Shown here: positions 9,189-17,491 of the stretch, in pieces | Layout of the letters: each line of letters opens with the position of its first letter | Numbering within the stretch: position 1 is the first letter of the stretch | Origin: Rheinheimera sp. | Lineage (GTDB): Bacteria; Pseudomonadota; Gammaproteobacteria; Enterobacterales; Alteromonadaceae | Assembly (NCBI GenBank): GCA_003482455.1 | Contig: DMYW01000026.1 | Span: 1 to 61,390, forward strand | Length of the DNA stretch: 61,390 nt | Reading direction: 5' to 3' | Position numbers and translations under genes: made by a program | Notes under the pieces: generated by a model | Databases searched by the model: none | What the model was told of the DNA's origin: nothing | What the model saw: the letters and a program-made list of their open reading frames with translations, nothing else

Positions 9189-9461
9189 TTAGTTAACGCT
9201 GTCTTTTAAAGCTTTGCCTGGCTTGAAAGAAGGGATTTTCGCAGCTGCGATTGGGATTGCATCACCAGTTTGTGGGTTACGGCCAGTACGAGCAGCGCGT
9301 TCGCGAACTGCAAAAGTACCAAAACCAACCAACGCAACTGAATCACCTTCTTTTAATGCTTGGCCAACGGCTTCGATGAACGCGTCAAGAGCACGACCCG
9401 CTGCCGCTTTAGAAATGTCTGCACCTGCAGCGATTTTGTCGATAAGTTGAGACTTGTTCAC
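9189..9461 (-). CDS. hupB: DNA-binding protein HU, beta type
   Basis: A 90-residue nucleoid protein that bends DNA as a dimer. It begins MNKSQLIDKIAAGADISKAA and carries the HU DNA-arm signature GFGTFAVRERAARTGRNPQTG with the arm-tip Arg-Asn-Pro. The start codon is GTG at 9461, with AAGGGG eight bases upstream. It lies downstream of lon on the same strand, the standard gammaproteobacterial order. Confidence 0.96.
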   Translation of the reverse strand: MNKSQLIDKIAAGADISKAAAGRALDAFIEAVGQALKEGDSVALVGFGTFAVRERAARTGRNPQTGDAIPIAAAKIPSFKPGKALKDSVN

Positions 9462-9531
9462 AATATCATCCCCTTCAATTGTTATTATTTTCTACAACCA
9501 GATTAAGATTGAATGCTTGGCATCGGCCTTT

Positions 9532-9560
9532 GTTATATCAAGCGATGTAATCGCTTGCAA
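9532..9560 (-). promoter_or_regulatory. Sigma-70-type promoter of hupB
   Basis: On the minus strand TTGCAA (-35, 9555-9560) and TATAAC (-10, 9532-9537) are separated by exactly 17 bases, giving a leader of about 65-70 bases before the hupB GTG. The spacer holds the inverted repeat AGCGAT-GTA-ATCGCT, which could be a binding site or chance. Confidence 0.6.
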
Positions 9561-9595
9561 GCCAATTTCCAAGGGTCCTTGAAAATTGTCGCTCC

Positions 9596-9625
9596 GCGCT
9601 AAGCCTTGTCAAACAAGGCTTGCGC
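9596..9625. other. Stable hairpin in the lon-hupB gap
   Basis: GCGC plus AAGCCTTG pairs with CAAGGCTT plus GCGC across a five-base loop and one bulged base, a stem of about 12 bp. It sits 45 bases beyond the lon stop on the lon message. No U-tract follows it on either strand, so it is a poor intrinsic terminator and may instead protect the 3' end of the lon message or act with Rho. Structure is directly visible; function is inference. Confidence 0.45.
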
Positions 9626-9670
9626 CGAAACTGCCCCTAAATTAGCACAGTCGGCGCAATTGAAAAGCCC

Positions 9671-12067
9671 CTAAACTGGATTTTTTTGGCTTTTTTTGGC
9701 TTTGCTGTTCTTTTTTTCCTCTGTGATCACAGACATACCGGTTGGCGGCTCTTGTAAAGCCAGTTCCAACACCTCGTCAATCCATTTCACAGCTCGAATT
9801 TCCAGATCCTTTTTCACGTTCTCTGGAATATCTTTTAAATCACGTACGTTGTCATGTGGGATCAGCACTCGTTTGATGCCACCGCGATGTGCTGCCAGTA
9901 GCTTCTCTTTTAAGCCACCAATTGGCAACACTTCACCGCGCAAGGTGATTTCACCAGTCATCGCCACATCAGCACGCACAGGATTGCCTGTAAGACTTGA
10001 TACCAACGCCGTCACCATCGCAATACCGGCACTTGGACCATCTTTTGGTGTAGCACCTTCAGGCACGTGAATGTGAATATCACGCTGCTCGTAGAAGTCT
10101 GCATTGATGCGCAGTTGCTCAGTGCGGCTGCGCACGACTGTCATGGCCGCTTGGATGGATTCTTTCATCACATCGCCCAGCGAACCTGTATAGGTAAGCT
10201 TGCCTTTGCCAACGACGGCCGCGGCTTCAATGGTCAGCAAGTCACCACCCACTTCGGTCCAGGCAAGGCCAGTCACTTGACCCACTCGGTTGCTGTCTTC
10301 CGCTTTACCGTAGTCAAAACGATGCACGCCCAGATAATCTTCGAGATTTTTATCTGTAATGGTGACTGACTTGCCCGATTTGCCGAGCAAAATCTCTTTG
10401 ACAGCTTTACGACACAGTTTTGAGATTTCACGTTCAAGACTACGCACACCAGCTTCGCGAGTGTAATAACGAATAATGCCAACAATAGCGCTATCATCGA
10501 TGGTCAGCTCGCCTTTACGAAGGCCGTTGCGTTCCATCTGTTTACCAACCAAATGCTGTTTGGCGATATTGAGTTTCTCGTCCTCGGTGTAACCCGATAA
10601 GCGAATCACTTCCATCCGGTCCAATAATGCGGCAGGAATATTCAGGCTGTTACTGGTGGCAAAGAACATCACATCCGATAAGTCGTAATCGACTTCAAGG
10701 TAGTGATCGCTAAACGCCGAGTTTTGTTCAGGATCTAAGACCTCTAACAAAGCGGCGGCTGGGTCACCACGGAAATCCGATGCCATTTTGTCGATTTCAT
10801 CTAACAAAAACAGCGGGTTACGAACGCCGACTTTGGCCATCTTTTGAATAATTTTACCCGGCATAGAACCGATGTAAGTCCGACGGTGACCACGAATTTC
10901 AGCTTCGTCACGCACGCCGCCCAAAGCCATGCGCACGTATTTGCGACCTGTCGCTTTAGCAACAGACTGACCGAGCGAAGTTTTACCGACGCCTGGAGGC
11001 CCAACTAAGCACAAAATAGGCCCTTTTAACTTGTTGACGCGTTGCTGTACGGCAAGATATTCAAGGATCCGTTCTTTAACCTTTTCAAGGCCATAGTGAT
11101 CGGCATCCAAAATTTCTTCAGCATGAGCCAAATTCTTTTTGACCTTAGAGCGAGCTTTCCAAGGCACTTGCGTCAGCCAATCAATGTAGGAGCGCACCAC
11201 GGTCGCTTCCGCTGACATGGGTGACATCATTTTCAGTTTTTGCAGCTCAGCGGTCGCTTTGGTTTTTGCATCTGCTGGCATCTGCGCCGCATCGATCTTG
11301 CGATTGATGGTTTCAAATTCATCCGGCGCGTCATCGAGGTCGCCGAGTTCTTTTTGAATGGCTTTCATTTGCTCATTCAAATAATACTCGCGCTGGCTTT
11401 TTTCCATCTGCTTTTTGACGCGACTGCGAATGCGGCGTTCAACTTGCAAAATGTCGATTTCGCTTTCCATCATCGCCATCAGGAACTCTAAGCGCTCTTT
11501 GACATCGATGATTTCTAACACCTTTTGCTTGTCTTCGACTTTCAGCGACATATGCGCAGCCATGGTGTCAGCCAAGCGCGCAGCATCGTCAATGCCAGAC
11601 AGTGCAGTCAGCACCTCTGGTGGGATCTTTTTGTTGAGTTTGATGTAGCCTTCAAATTGATTGACGGCTGAACGTAAAAACACTTCCTCTTCGCGGCCTT
11701 CCAGTTCAGGCGATTTGATCACATCAACATACGCCATAAAGGTGTTTTCAGTGTCGGTGAAACCAGCGAGTTTGGCGCGGCGACCACCCTCCACCAGCAC
11801 TTTGACGGTGCCATCTGGCAGTTTTAACAACTGTAAAATGGTCGCGATAGTACCGACTTTAAAAAGGTCGTCTTCACTTGGGTCATCGAGCGCGGCATCT
11901 TTTTGCGCTACTAGAAATATTTGTTTGTCTTTATCCATCGCCGCGTCTAGGCATTTGATGGACTTAGCGCGTCCAACAAACAGCGGGATGACCATATGGG
12001 GATAGACTACGACGTCGCGCAATGCCAACACGGGCATATGCAAACGTTCGACTGAATTCTCTGTCAT
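9671..12067 (-). CDS. lon: ATP-dependent protease Lon
   Basis: A 798-residue cytosolic AAA+ serine protease degrading misfolded and regulatory proteins, slightly longer than the E. coli form (784) because of a Lys-rich tail ending KKSQKNPV. Order: LON substrate-binding domain (about 10-200, starting LHMPVLALRDVVVYPHMVIP), coiled region, AAA+ module with Walker A GPPGVGKTS and Walker B LFLLDEIDK, then the protease domain with catalytic Ser in PKDGPSAGIA and Lys in GGLKEKLLAAHRGG. The start ATG at 12067 follows GAGAGACG. A heat-shock-like promoter lies about 45 bases upstream of the start. Confidence 0.97.
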   Translation of the reverse strand: MTENSVERLHMPVLALRDVVVYPHMVIPLFVGRAKSIKCLDAAMDKDKQIFLVAQKDAALDDPSEDDLFKVGTIATILQLLKLPDGTVKVLVEGGRRAKLAGFTDTENTFMAYVDVIKSPELEGREEEVFLRSAVNQFEGYIKLNKKIPPEVLTALSGIDDAARLADTMAAHMSLKVEDKQKVLEIIDVKERLEFLMAMMESEIDILQVERRIRSRVKKQMEKSQREYYLNEQMKAIQKELGDLDDAPDEFETINRKIDAAQMPADAKTKATAELQKLKMMSPMSAEATVVRSYIDWLTQVPWKARSKVKKNLAHAEEILDADHYGLEKVKERILEYLAVQQRVNKLKGPILCLVGPPGVGKTSLGQSVAKATGRKYVRMALGGVRDEAEIRGHRRTYIGSMPGKIIQKMAKVGVRNPLFLLDEIDKMASDFRGDPAAALLEVLDPEQNSAFSDHYLEVDYDLSDVMFFATSNSLNIPAALLDRMEVIRLSGYTEDEKLNIAKQHLVGKQMERNGLRKGELTIDDSAIVGIIRYYTREAGVRSLEREISKLCRKAVKEILLGKSGKSVTITDKNLEDYLGVHRFDYGKAEDSNRVGQVTGLAWTEVGGDLLTIEAAAVVGKGKLTYTGSLGDVMKESIQAAMTVVRSRTEQLRINADFYEQRDIHIHVPEGATPKDGPSAGIAMVTALVSSLTGNPVRADVAMTGEITLRGEVLPIGGLKEKLLAAHRGGIKRVLIPHDNVRDLKDIPENVKKDLEIRAVKWIDEVLELALQEPPTGMSVITEEKKNSKAKKSQKNPV

Positions 12068-12110
12068 TAATCGTCTCTCGAGTATTGCATGCAGGCAGGA
12101 TTACTGGAGT

Positions 12111-12138
12111 ATATGGGGCTGCAAAGTCAGAACTCAAC
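12111..12138 (-). promoter_or_regulatory. Sigma-32 (heat-shock) type promoter of lon
   Basis: On the minus strand GTTGAGT and CCCCATAT are 13 bases apart, close to the sigma-32 consensus CTTGAA with a 13-15-base gap and CCCCATNT. The start would lie near 12104, about 37 bases before the lon ATG. Heat-shock control of lon is known in enterobacteria. Confidence 0.6.
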
Positions 12139-12175
12139 GCCACATTAAAAAAAACTCTTGTTTGTTTAAACGAAC

Positions 12176-12556
12176 TTACACAGAGTTTGGTTCAACACAC
12201 GGGCACCAAGGCGCACGTTCATCGACACATAAATGGCGGATCTCACCAAAGACTGGAGGGTTATCCAGTGCCGCTACTGCGACTGCAATCAGGTTGTCTG
12301 GCTCGTGTTGATGATGCCAAAACAAACTTGAGCCACAGTGCTGGCAAAAACCACGCAGCACGTCTGGGGATGACCGATACCAGCGCAGCGCCGCTATCTC
12401 CGTCAACTGCAGTGACGCATACGGTACGCTTAGGTAAGTCGCAAACGCCGCCCCGTGCTGGCGTTGACAGATCCGGCAGTGACAGTGACTGACCCGCACC
12501 GGTGGTTCGTGAATGCTGAATGTAACAGCTTGACACAAGCACTGACCTTGCAACAT
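12176..12556 (-). CDS. GFA / CENP-V family zinc protein
   Basis: A small zinc-binding protein of 126 residues in the family named after glutathione-dependent formaldehyde-activating enzyme; most members have no proven reaction. Zinc ligands are seen in order: CLCQAV near the N-terminus, HCHCRICQRQHGAAF, then FCQHCGSSLFW with the CxxCGS signature. The ATG at 12556 is preferred (AAGGGA six bases upstream); an in-frame TTG at 12577 would add seven residues. It sits between clpX and lon, which are often directly adjacent, so it is an insertion into a conserved block. No link to proteolysis is implied. Confidence 0.85.
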   Translation of the reverse strand: MLQGQCLCQAVTFSIHEPPVRVSHCHCRICQRQHGAAFATYLSVPYASLQLTEIAALRWYRSSPDVLRGFCQHCGSSLFWHHQHEPDNLIAVAVAALDNPPVFGEIRHLCVDERAPWCPCVEPNSV

Positions 12557-12569
12557 GGCTTTCCCTTGA

Positions 12570-12595
12570 AACAACAAAGGCCCCGCAGGGCCTTT
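12570..12595 (-). terminator. Intrinsic terminator after clpX
   Basis: AAAGGCCC-CGCA-GGGCCTTT, an 8-bp stem (12576-12595) followed on the minus strand by GTTGTTT. It starts five bases after the clpX stop and separates clpP-clpX from the GFA gene and lon. Confidence 0.8.
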
Positions 12596-12599
12596 GAAC

Positions 12600-13874
12600 T
12601 TACTCAGACACCGCTTTATCGGTGCTTTGATACATCAAAATCGGTTTGGAATCACCTTTGATCACGCTTTCATCCACCACCACTTTGGCGACGTCTTGCA
12701 TCGATGGCAACTCGTACATGGTATCAAGCAGCACACCTTCTACAATTGAACGCAAGCCACGGGCACCGGTTTTCCGATCCATCGCCCGCTGCGCAATCGC
12801 AGTTAGCGCATCTTCACGGAATTCAAGCTCAACACCTTCCATTTGGAACAGCGCGCCGAATTGTTTGATCAAGGCGTTTTTTGGCGAGGTCAAAATTTGG
12901 ATCAGTGCCGCTAAATCCAATTCAGTCAGCGTTGCGACTACCGGCAGACGACCGATGAACTCAGGGATCAAACCGAACTTAACCAAGTCTTCTGGCTCAA
13001 CATCGCGGAAACTTTCCGTCAAGCTGCGGCTCGATTCTTTGCTTTTCACTTCAGCGCCAAAGCCGATGCTTGAGCCTTTTGCGCTGCGTTGTTCGATGAT
13101 CTTATCCAGCCCCGCAAATGCGCCACCACAGATAAACAGGATTTTAGAGGTGTCAACCTGCAAGAACTCTTGTTGTGGATGCTTACGACCACCTTGTGGT
13201 GGCACAGCCGCTACAGTCCCTTCGATCAGCTTCAACAGCGCTTGCTGCACGCCTTCACCCGACACGTCACGTGTGATGGAAGGGTTTTCCGACTTACGAG
13301 AAATCTTATCAATTTCATCGATGTAGACGATACCACGTTGGGCTTTTTCCACATCGTAATCGCATTTTTGCAGCAGCTTTTGGATGATGTTTTCAACGTC
13401 TTCACCGACATAACCGGCTTCAGTTAACGTGGTTGCATCCGCCATCGTAAACGGCACATCAAGCAGACGTGCTAACGTCTCTGCTAACAGTGTTTTACCG
13501 CTACCCGTTGGGCCAATCAGCAGGATGTTACTTTTACCCAGCTCCACGTCACCTTTTTGACCCACATTGCGCAGGCGTTTGTAGTGGTTGTATACCGCCA
13601 CTGCCAACACTTTTTTCGCGTGCTCTTGGCCAATGACATAGTCGTCTAAGTGAGTGCGAATTTCTTTCGGCGTTGGTAATTTACTACCATCGCGTTTCGG
13701 AGAAATATCCTTAATTTCTTCCCGAATAATGTCATTGCATAGGTCAACGCATTCATCACAGATATACACCTGCGGCCCTGCGATCAACTTACGCACTTCA
13801 TGCTGTGACTTACCACAGAAAGAGCAATACAACAGCTTGTTGCTCTTATCGCCGTCAGTGCGGTGATCAGACAT
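12600..13874 (-). CDS. clpX: ClpX, ATPase subunit of Clp protease
   Basis: A 424-residue AAA+ unfoldase that feeds tagged proteins to ClpP. The N-terminal zinc finger is complete (CSFCGKS then ICDECVDLC). Walker A is GPTGSGKT, Walker B is VYIDEIDK, the pore loop GYVGEDVE is present, and the ClpP-docking IGF loop is seen in GSSIGFGAE. Length and order match the family. It lies 48 bases downstream of clpP with a GAGGT ribosome site, so clpP-clpX form an operon ending at the terminator just beyond. Confidence 0.97.
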   Translation of the reverse strand: MSDHRTDGDKSNKLLYCSFCGKSQHEVRKLIAGPQVYICDECVDLCNDIIREEIKDISPKRDGSKLPTPKEIRTHLDDYVIGQEHAKKVLAVAVYNHYKRLRNVGQKGDVELGKSNILLIGPTGSGKTLLAETLARLLDVPFTMADATTLTEAGYVGEDVENIIQKLLQKCDYDVEKAQRGIVYIDEIDKISRKSENPSITRDVSGEGVQQALLKLIEGTVAAVPPQGGRKHPQQEFLQVDTSKILFICGGAFAGLDKIIEQRSAKGSSIGFGAEVKSKESSRSLTESFRDVEPEDLVKFGLIPEFIGRLPVVATLTELDLAALIQILTSPKNALIKQFGALFQMEGVELEFREDALTAIAQRAMDRKTGARGLRSIVEGVLLDTMYELPSMQDVAKVVVDESVIKGDSKPILMYQSTDKAVSE

Positions 13875-13922
13875 GGAGATACCTCATTTATTCACCAGCC
13901 TCGTCCAAGGCCGGTTTATTCA

Positions 13923-14546
13923 TTACTTCGCTTCGCGTTTAGTCAAGATATGGTCGACTAAACCGTAATCCAAGGCTTGTTGCGCACTTAAGAAGTTATC
14001 GCGTTCAGTATCGCGCACCACTTCTTCATAGGTTTTGCCTGAATGCTCCGCCATCAAGCGATTTAACTTCTCTTTGATAGACAGGATTTCTTTGGCATGG
14101 ATTTCAAAATCCGTCGCCTGACCTTGGAAACCACCCAATGGTTGGTGGATCATCACGCGTGCGTTTGGCAGCACATAACGTTTGCCTTTAGTGCCGCCGG
14201 ACAATAAGAACGCGCCCATGCTGGCTGCTTGTCCGACACACACAGTAGCGATATCACATTTGATATAACGCATAGTGTCATAAATCGCCAAACCGGCAGT
14301 TACTGAGCCGCCTGGTGAATTGATATAGATGTAGATATCTTTTTCTGGGTTTTCTGACTCGAGGAACAGCAACTGCGCCACGATCAGGTTCGCCATGTGG
14401 TCTTCCACCTGGCCGGTTAAGAAAATCACTCGTTCTTTGAGTAAACGAGAATAAATATCAAAAGAGCGTTCGCCTTTTGAAGTTTGTTCAATCACGATTG
14501 GGACTAACGCGTTGACGAGTTCGTTCATATTCCGCTCAATTACCAT
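13923..14546 (-). CDS. clpP: ClpP, proteolytic subunit of Clp protease
   Basis: The serine peptidase of 207 residues that forms the tetradecameric barrel. Catalytic Ser is in GQAASMGAFLL, His in MIHQPLGGFQG and Asp in ERDNFLSAQQALDYG. The ATG at 14546 follows AGGAAG by seven bases; a second ATG at 14528 (MNELVNAL) could give a shorter form. E. coli ClpP has a short self-cleaved propeptide, so the extra N-terminal residues may be removed. Confidence 0.96.
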   Translation of the reverse strand: MVIERNMNELVNALVPIVIEQTSKGERSFDIYSRLLKERVIFLTGQVEDHMANLIVAQLLFLESENPEKDIYIYINSPGGSVTAGLAIYDTMRYIKCDIATVCVGQAASMGAFLLSGGTKGKRYVLPNARVMIHQPLGGFQGQATDFEIHAKEILSIKEKLNRLMAEHSGKTYEEVVRDTERDNFLSAQQALDYGLVDHILTKREAK

Positions 14547-14576
14547 CAATTGTCTTCCTGAAAAATGCTGCGGCCC

Positions 14577-14612
14577 AAAAGAAAATGGCCTGAACTTGAT
14601 GCTCAGGCCATT
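14577..14612 (-). terminator. Terminator or attenuator between tig and clpP
   Basis: AATGGCCTGA pairs with TCAGGCCATT (10 bp, nine-base loop; 14584-14612), followed on the minus strand by TTTCTTTT. It starts 29 bases after the tig stop. No other promoter is obvious in the remaining 30 bases before clpP, so clpP may depend on read-through or on a promoter overlapping the hairpin. Confidence 0.75.
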
Positions 14613-14640
14613 AAAACTGTCGAACCGCGGAAAGTCAATG

Positions 14641-15951
14641 TTAGTTGGCTTTGCCTGGGTTCATAATTTCGTCGAACTTCGCCGCTTGCTCAGTCACTTT
14701 GGCTTTCGCCAGAACTGCGTCGATAGCTTGTTCTTCTAAAGCAACGTTGCGCATACCTTGCAGCAACTCTTTGTTGCTGTTGTAGTAAGCCACAACTTCA
14801 GCTGGATCTTCGTAAGCAGAAGCGATGGTTTCGATCAGTGCTTGTACGCGAGCATCATCTACTTGCAGGCTGTTTGATTTGATCACTTCACCCAGCAAAA
14901 GGCCGACTTTAACGCGGTCTTTCGCTTGTTCAGTGAACAGTGCCGCTGGTAACTCTGGCAGGTTTTTCGCGTCTAAGTTTTGACCGAATCGTTGCAGAGC
15001 TTGACGACGTAATACGTCCACTTCGCTATCTACCAGCGCTTGTGGTACTTCTAATTCGTGGTTAGCCAACAGGCCTTTGATCACTTGCTCTTTCACTTTC
15101 GCTTTGATGGCTTGGTTCAGTTCGCGTTCCATGTTTTTGCGAACTTCAGCTTTCAGAGCGTCTACAGTGTTTTCAGCTAAACCGAACAGTTTAACGAACT
15201 CTTCGTTCACTTCTGGCAGCACTTGACCTTCCACTGATTGCAGTGTGATGGCGAATTGTGCCGCTTTGCCTTTCAGGTTTTCTGCATGGTATTCAGCTGG
15301 GAAAGTCACGTCGATGGTGAATTGCTCGCCAGCTTTTTTGCCGATGATGCCTTCTTCGAAACCTGGGATCATGCGGCCTTGGCCTAATTCCAGATTAAAA
15401 CCAGTGGCTTTGCCACCTTCGAATTCTTCACCGTCTACTGAACCAACAAAGTCCATCACCACGCGGTCGCCTGAAGCAGCAGCATCGGCTTTAGCAGCCC
15501 AAGTGGCGTGTTGCTTGCGCAGAGTTTCCAGCATGTTTGCCAGATCGTCTTCTGTGATTTCTACCACTGGTTTTGAAACTTCAACGTTTTCAACGCCTGT
15601 TAACGCTACTTCTGGGTACACTTCAAACGTTGCAGTGAACGCTAAGTCTTGACCTTCAGCCAGTTGGCCTGGAGCGAATGTTGGAGCACCAGCCAGGTTC
15701 AGCTTATTGCCAACCACAGCTTGGTAGAAATGGTTTTGCATTTGACGAGAAGCAACATCTTGCAGTACTGACCAACCGTACATTTTTTTGATGACTGCAA
15801 CTGGTGCTTTACCTGGACGGAAACCGTTGATACGACGGGTTTTAGCCAGTTCACGCAGCTCTTTTTCTACTTCGGCAGAAATGGCAGCAGCAGGAACTGT
15901 GATGCTGACGCGACGCTCTAAACCCTGAGTGGTTTCTACTGAAACTTGCAT
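14641..15951 (-). CDS. tig: Trigger factor (ribosome-associated chaperone / PPIase)
   Basis: A 436-residue chaperone that binds nascent chains at the ribosome exit. The ribosome-docking motif GFRPGKAPV is near residue 45, followed by the FKBP-type peptidyl-prolyl isomerase domain (about 150-245, GDRVVMDFVGSVDGEEFEGG onward) and the helical C-terminal chaperone arms. The start ATG at 15951 follows GAGG by seven bases. It is first in the tig-clpP-clpX block, with a promoter and structured leader upstream. Confidence 0.97.
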   Translation of the reverse strand: MQVSVETTQGLERRVSITVPAAAISAEVEKELRELAKTRRINGFRPGKAPVAVIKKMYGWSVLQDVASRQMQNHFYQAVVGNKLNLAGAPTFAPGQLAEGQDLAFTATFEVYPEVALTGVENVEVSKPVVEITEDDLANMLETLRKQHATWAAKADAAASGDRVVMDFVGSVDGEEFEGGKATGFNLELGQGRMIPGFEEGIIGKKAGEQFTIDVTFPAEYHAENLKGKAAQFAITLQSVEGQVLPEVNEEFVKLFGLAENTVDALKAEVRKNMERELNQAIKAKVKEQVIKGLLANHELEVPQALVDSEVDVLRRQALQRFGQNLDAKNLPELPAALFTEQAKDRVKVGLLLGEVIKSNSLQVDDARVQALIETIASAYEDPAEVVAYYNSNKELLQGMRNVALEEQAIDAVLAKAKVTEQAAKFDEIMNPGKAN

Positions 15952-15975
15952 TTTGTTACCTCAAAATCAAAATCG

Positions 15976-16031
15976 GGCGTAGCGATACGCCTGCTAAGCA
16001 AAGTTTGGGGTATTGTTTTTATTCCCAAACT
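15976..16031 (-). other. Structured 5' leader of tig
   Basis: Two hairpins lie in the roughly 100-base leader: GGCGTA-GCGA-TACGCC (15976-15991) and AGTTTGGG paired with CCCAAACT over a 14-base loop (16002-16031). Neither covers the ribosome site. They may stabilise the message or take part in regulation; no known riboswitch family was recognised. Confidence 0.35.
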
Positions 16032-16055
16032 GTTTAATGAAAAATAGGACGCGGC

Positions 16056-16084
16056 ATTATAGCGAGGGTTTTTCTGCTCGTCGA
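16056..16084 (-). promoter_or_regulatory. Sigma-70 promoter of tig
   Basis: On the minus strand a perfect -10 TATAAT (16056-16061) lies 17 bases after TCGACG (16079-16084, four of six matches to TTGACA). The predicted start is near 16049, about 100 bases before tig. Confidence 0.6.
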
Positions 16085-16129
16085 GCCTTTGTTCAACCCC
16101 CAGTATTCATGCGGCTTAGCGCCTTGTTT

Positions 16130-16618
16130 TTACGACTTTTTTACCTGCTGACAATGCCAGGTCAAAACCAATCTGTCAGTGTCCGGGCCATAATAATCGG
16201 ACTCGCGGGCAGTCTCGACAAACCCAGCATTTTGGTACAAACGCACAGCAGCTGTATGACTGGGTTTAACCGTCAACCAAACCTGCTGCAATTGCGGGTC
16301 GTATCGCAACAACTCGGTCTGTATATGGGCGAGCAAGCGTTTCCCCAACCCCTGCCCCTGCGCTTGGCTGGCAATACCAAACGACATCAAACTTAATTCG
16401 TGAGGATTTGCCGCTGCAGGCGCAAGCAGCACATACGCTAGCAACTCAGCGCCGTCGCTGGCAACCCAAAGCAGTTGTGGCCACAAATCGATGGCTTGGC
16501 GAAACAAAAAGATCGGATATGCCGGTTCACCAAAAGCATCAAGCTCCAGCGCGTGCAATTTCACTAAATCGGATTTTTCGGCAAGCCTGAAGCTGATATT
16601 CACGCTGGAGCTGGTCAT
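16130..16618 (-). CDS. GNAT-family N-acetyltransferase
   Basis: A 162-residue acetyl-CoA-dependent transferase of unknown substrate. The acetyl-CoA loop is visible as ASQAQGQGLGKRLLAHI (Q/RxxGxG/A type), preceded by the beta-strand LSLMSFGIA and followed by VWLTVKPSHTAAVRLYQNAG and the GFVETARESDYY end typical of RimI-like members. The ATG at 16618 is the first start in a full-length family alignment. Same strand as tig but about 180 bases upstream; tig has its own promoter, so co-regulation is not implied. Confidence 0.85.
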   Translation of the reverse strand: MTSSSVNISFRLAEKSDLVKLHALELDAFGEPAYPIFLFRQAIDLWPQLLWVASDGAELLAYVLLAPAAANPHELSLMSFGIASQAQGQGLGKRLLAHIQTELLRYDPQLQQVWLTVKPSHTAAVRLYQNAGFVETARESDYYGPDTDRLVLTWHCQQVKKS

Positions 16619-16753
16619 TTTCTAAAGGTCCTGTCGCGACAACTGAAACAAACGACACAATGTAACGACTTTGCCAGCCTCTAGCCAGCTTTACAGGACA
16701 GAGGCGCCCAGTTAAGGTGAACGAAAATCAACGAAATGTTGCAGTTGTTTGTT

Positions 16754-17491
16754 ATGAGAATTGATTTAAATGCGGATGTCGGCGAAGGTTTTGCCAGTGA
16801 CGCGGAGCTGATCCCGCTGTTGTCGAGTGCCAACATTAGCTGTGGTGTGCATGCGGGTTCTGCCGAACTCACTCGGCAAACGATTAGTTACTGTCAGCAA
16901 TTTGGTGTGCGGATCGGCGCGCATCCGTCGTACCCAGATCGAGCGAACTTTGGACGTATTCGGCCTGCCCTATCAGATACAGCCTTAGCGCAAAGTTTGA
17001 CTCAGCAACTGCTTGAATTTAATGGTTTTGCGCAAGAACTAGGGGCAAAGGTCAGTTACGTCAAAGCACACGGGGCTTTGTATAACGATTTAATGGATGA
17101 CCAAATACTGGCGCAGCAATATCTGGCGGTGTTGCAATCCGCCATGCCGACCTGCGCCATCATGACTATGCCGTATGGCGCATTATTTGAAACGGCGATG
17201 CAAAGAGGACTGACGGTGATTAAAGAAGGTTTTGCGGATCGCCGCTATTTAAGCAACGGCCGTTTAACACCGCGCCAGCAACAAGGCGCGTTGCTCGCAC
17301 CTTCCGAGACCCTGATGCAAGCGCTACAACTTGCTCGTAGTCTACCTATTCGCGCCAATGCAGCCGAGTTAGCCATTGCCGTTGAATCGATTTGTTTACA
17401 TGGCGACAACCCACATGCGGTAGCGCAAGCGCGACTAATCCGCCAGTTATTGCTGCGCCAAGGCTTTTGTATCGCCGGAGCAAGCGCATGA
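16754..17491 (+). CDS. pxpA: 5-oxoprolinase subunit A (LamB/YcsF family)
   Basis: A cytosolic protein of 245 residues beginning MRIDLNADVGEGFASDAELI, the YcsF family hallmark, with SCGVHAGS, RIGAHPSYPDRANFGR and VKAHGALYNDLM in the right order. PxpA works with PxpB and PxpC to hydrolyse 5-oxoproline (pyroglutamate) to glutamate using ATP. Here no pxpB or pxpC follows; instead the start of a DUF969 membrane protein overlaps the stop codon (ATGA), and pcp closes the cluster. The ATG at 16754 matches the family start; an ATG at 16736 would add six residues (MLQLFV), and a distant AAGGTGA upstream could serve either. Confidence 0.9.
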   Translation: MRIDLNADVGEGFASDAELIPLLSSANISCGVHAGSAELTRQTISYCQQFGVRIGAHPSYPDRANFGRIRPALSDTALAQSLTQQLLEFNGFAQELGAKVSYVKAHGALYNDLMDDQILAQQYLAVLQSAMPTCAIMTMPYGALFETAMQRGLTVIKEGFADRRYLSNGRLTPRQQQGALLAPSETLMQALQLARSLPIRANAAELAIAVESICLHGDNPHAVAQARLIRQLLLRQGFCIAGASA

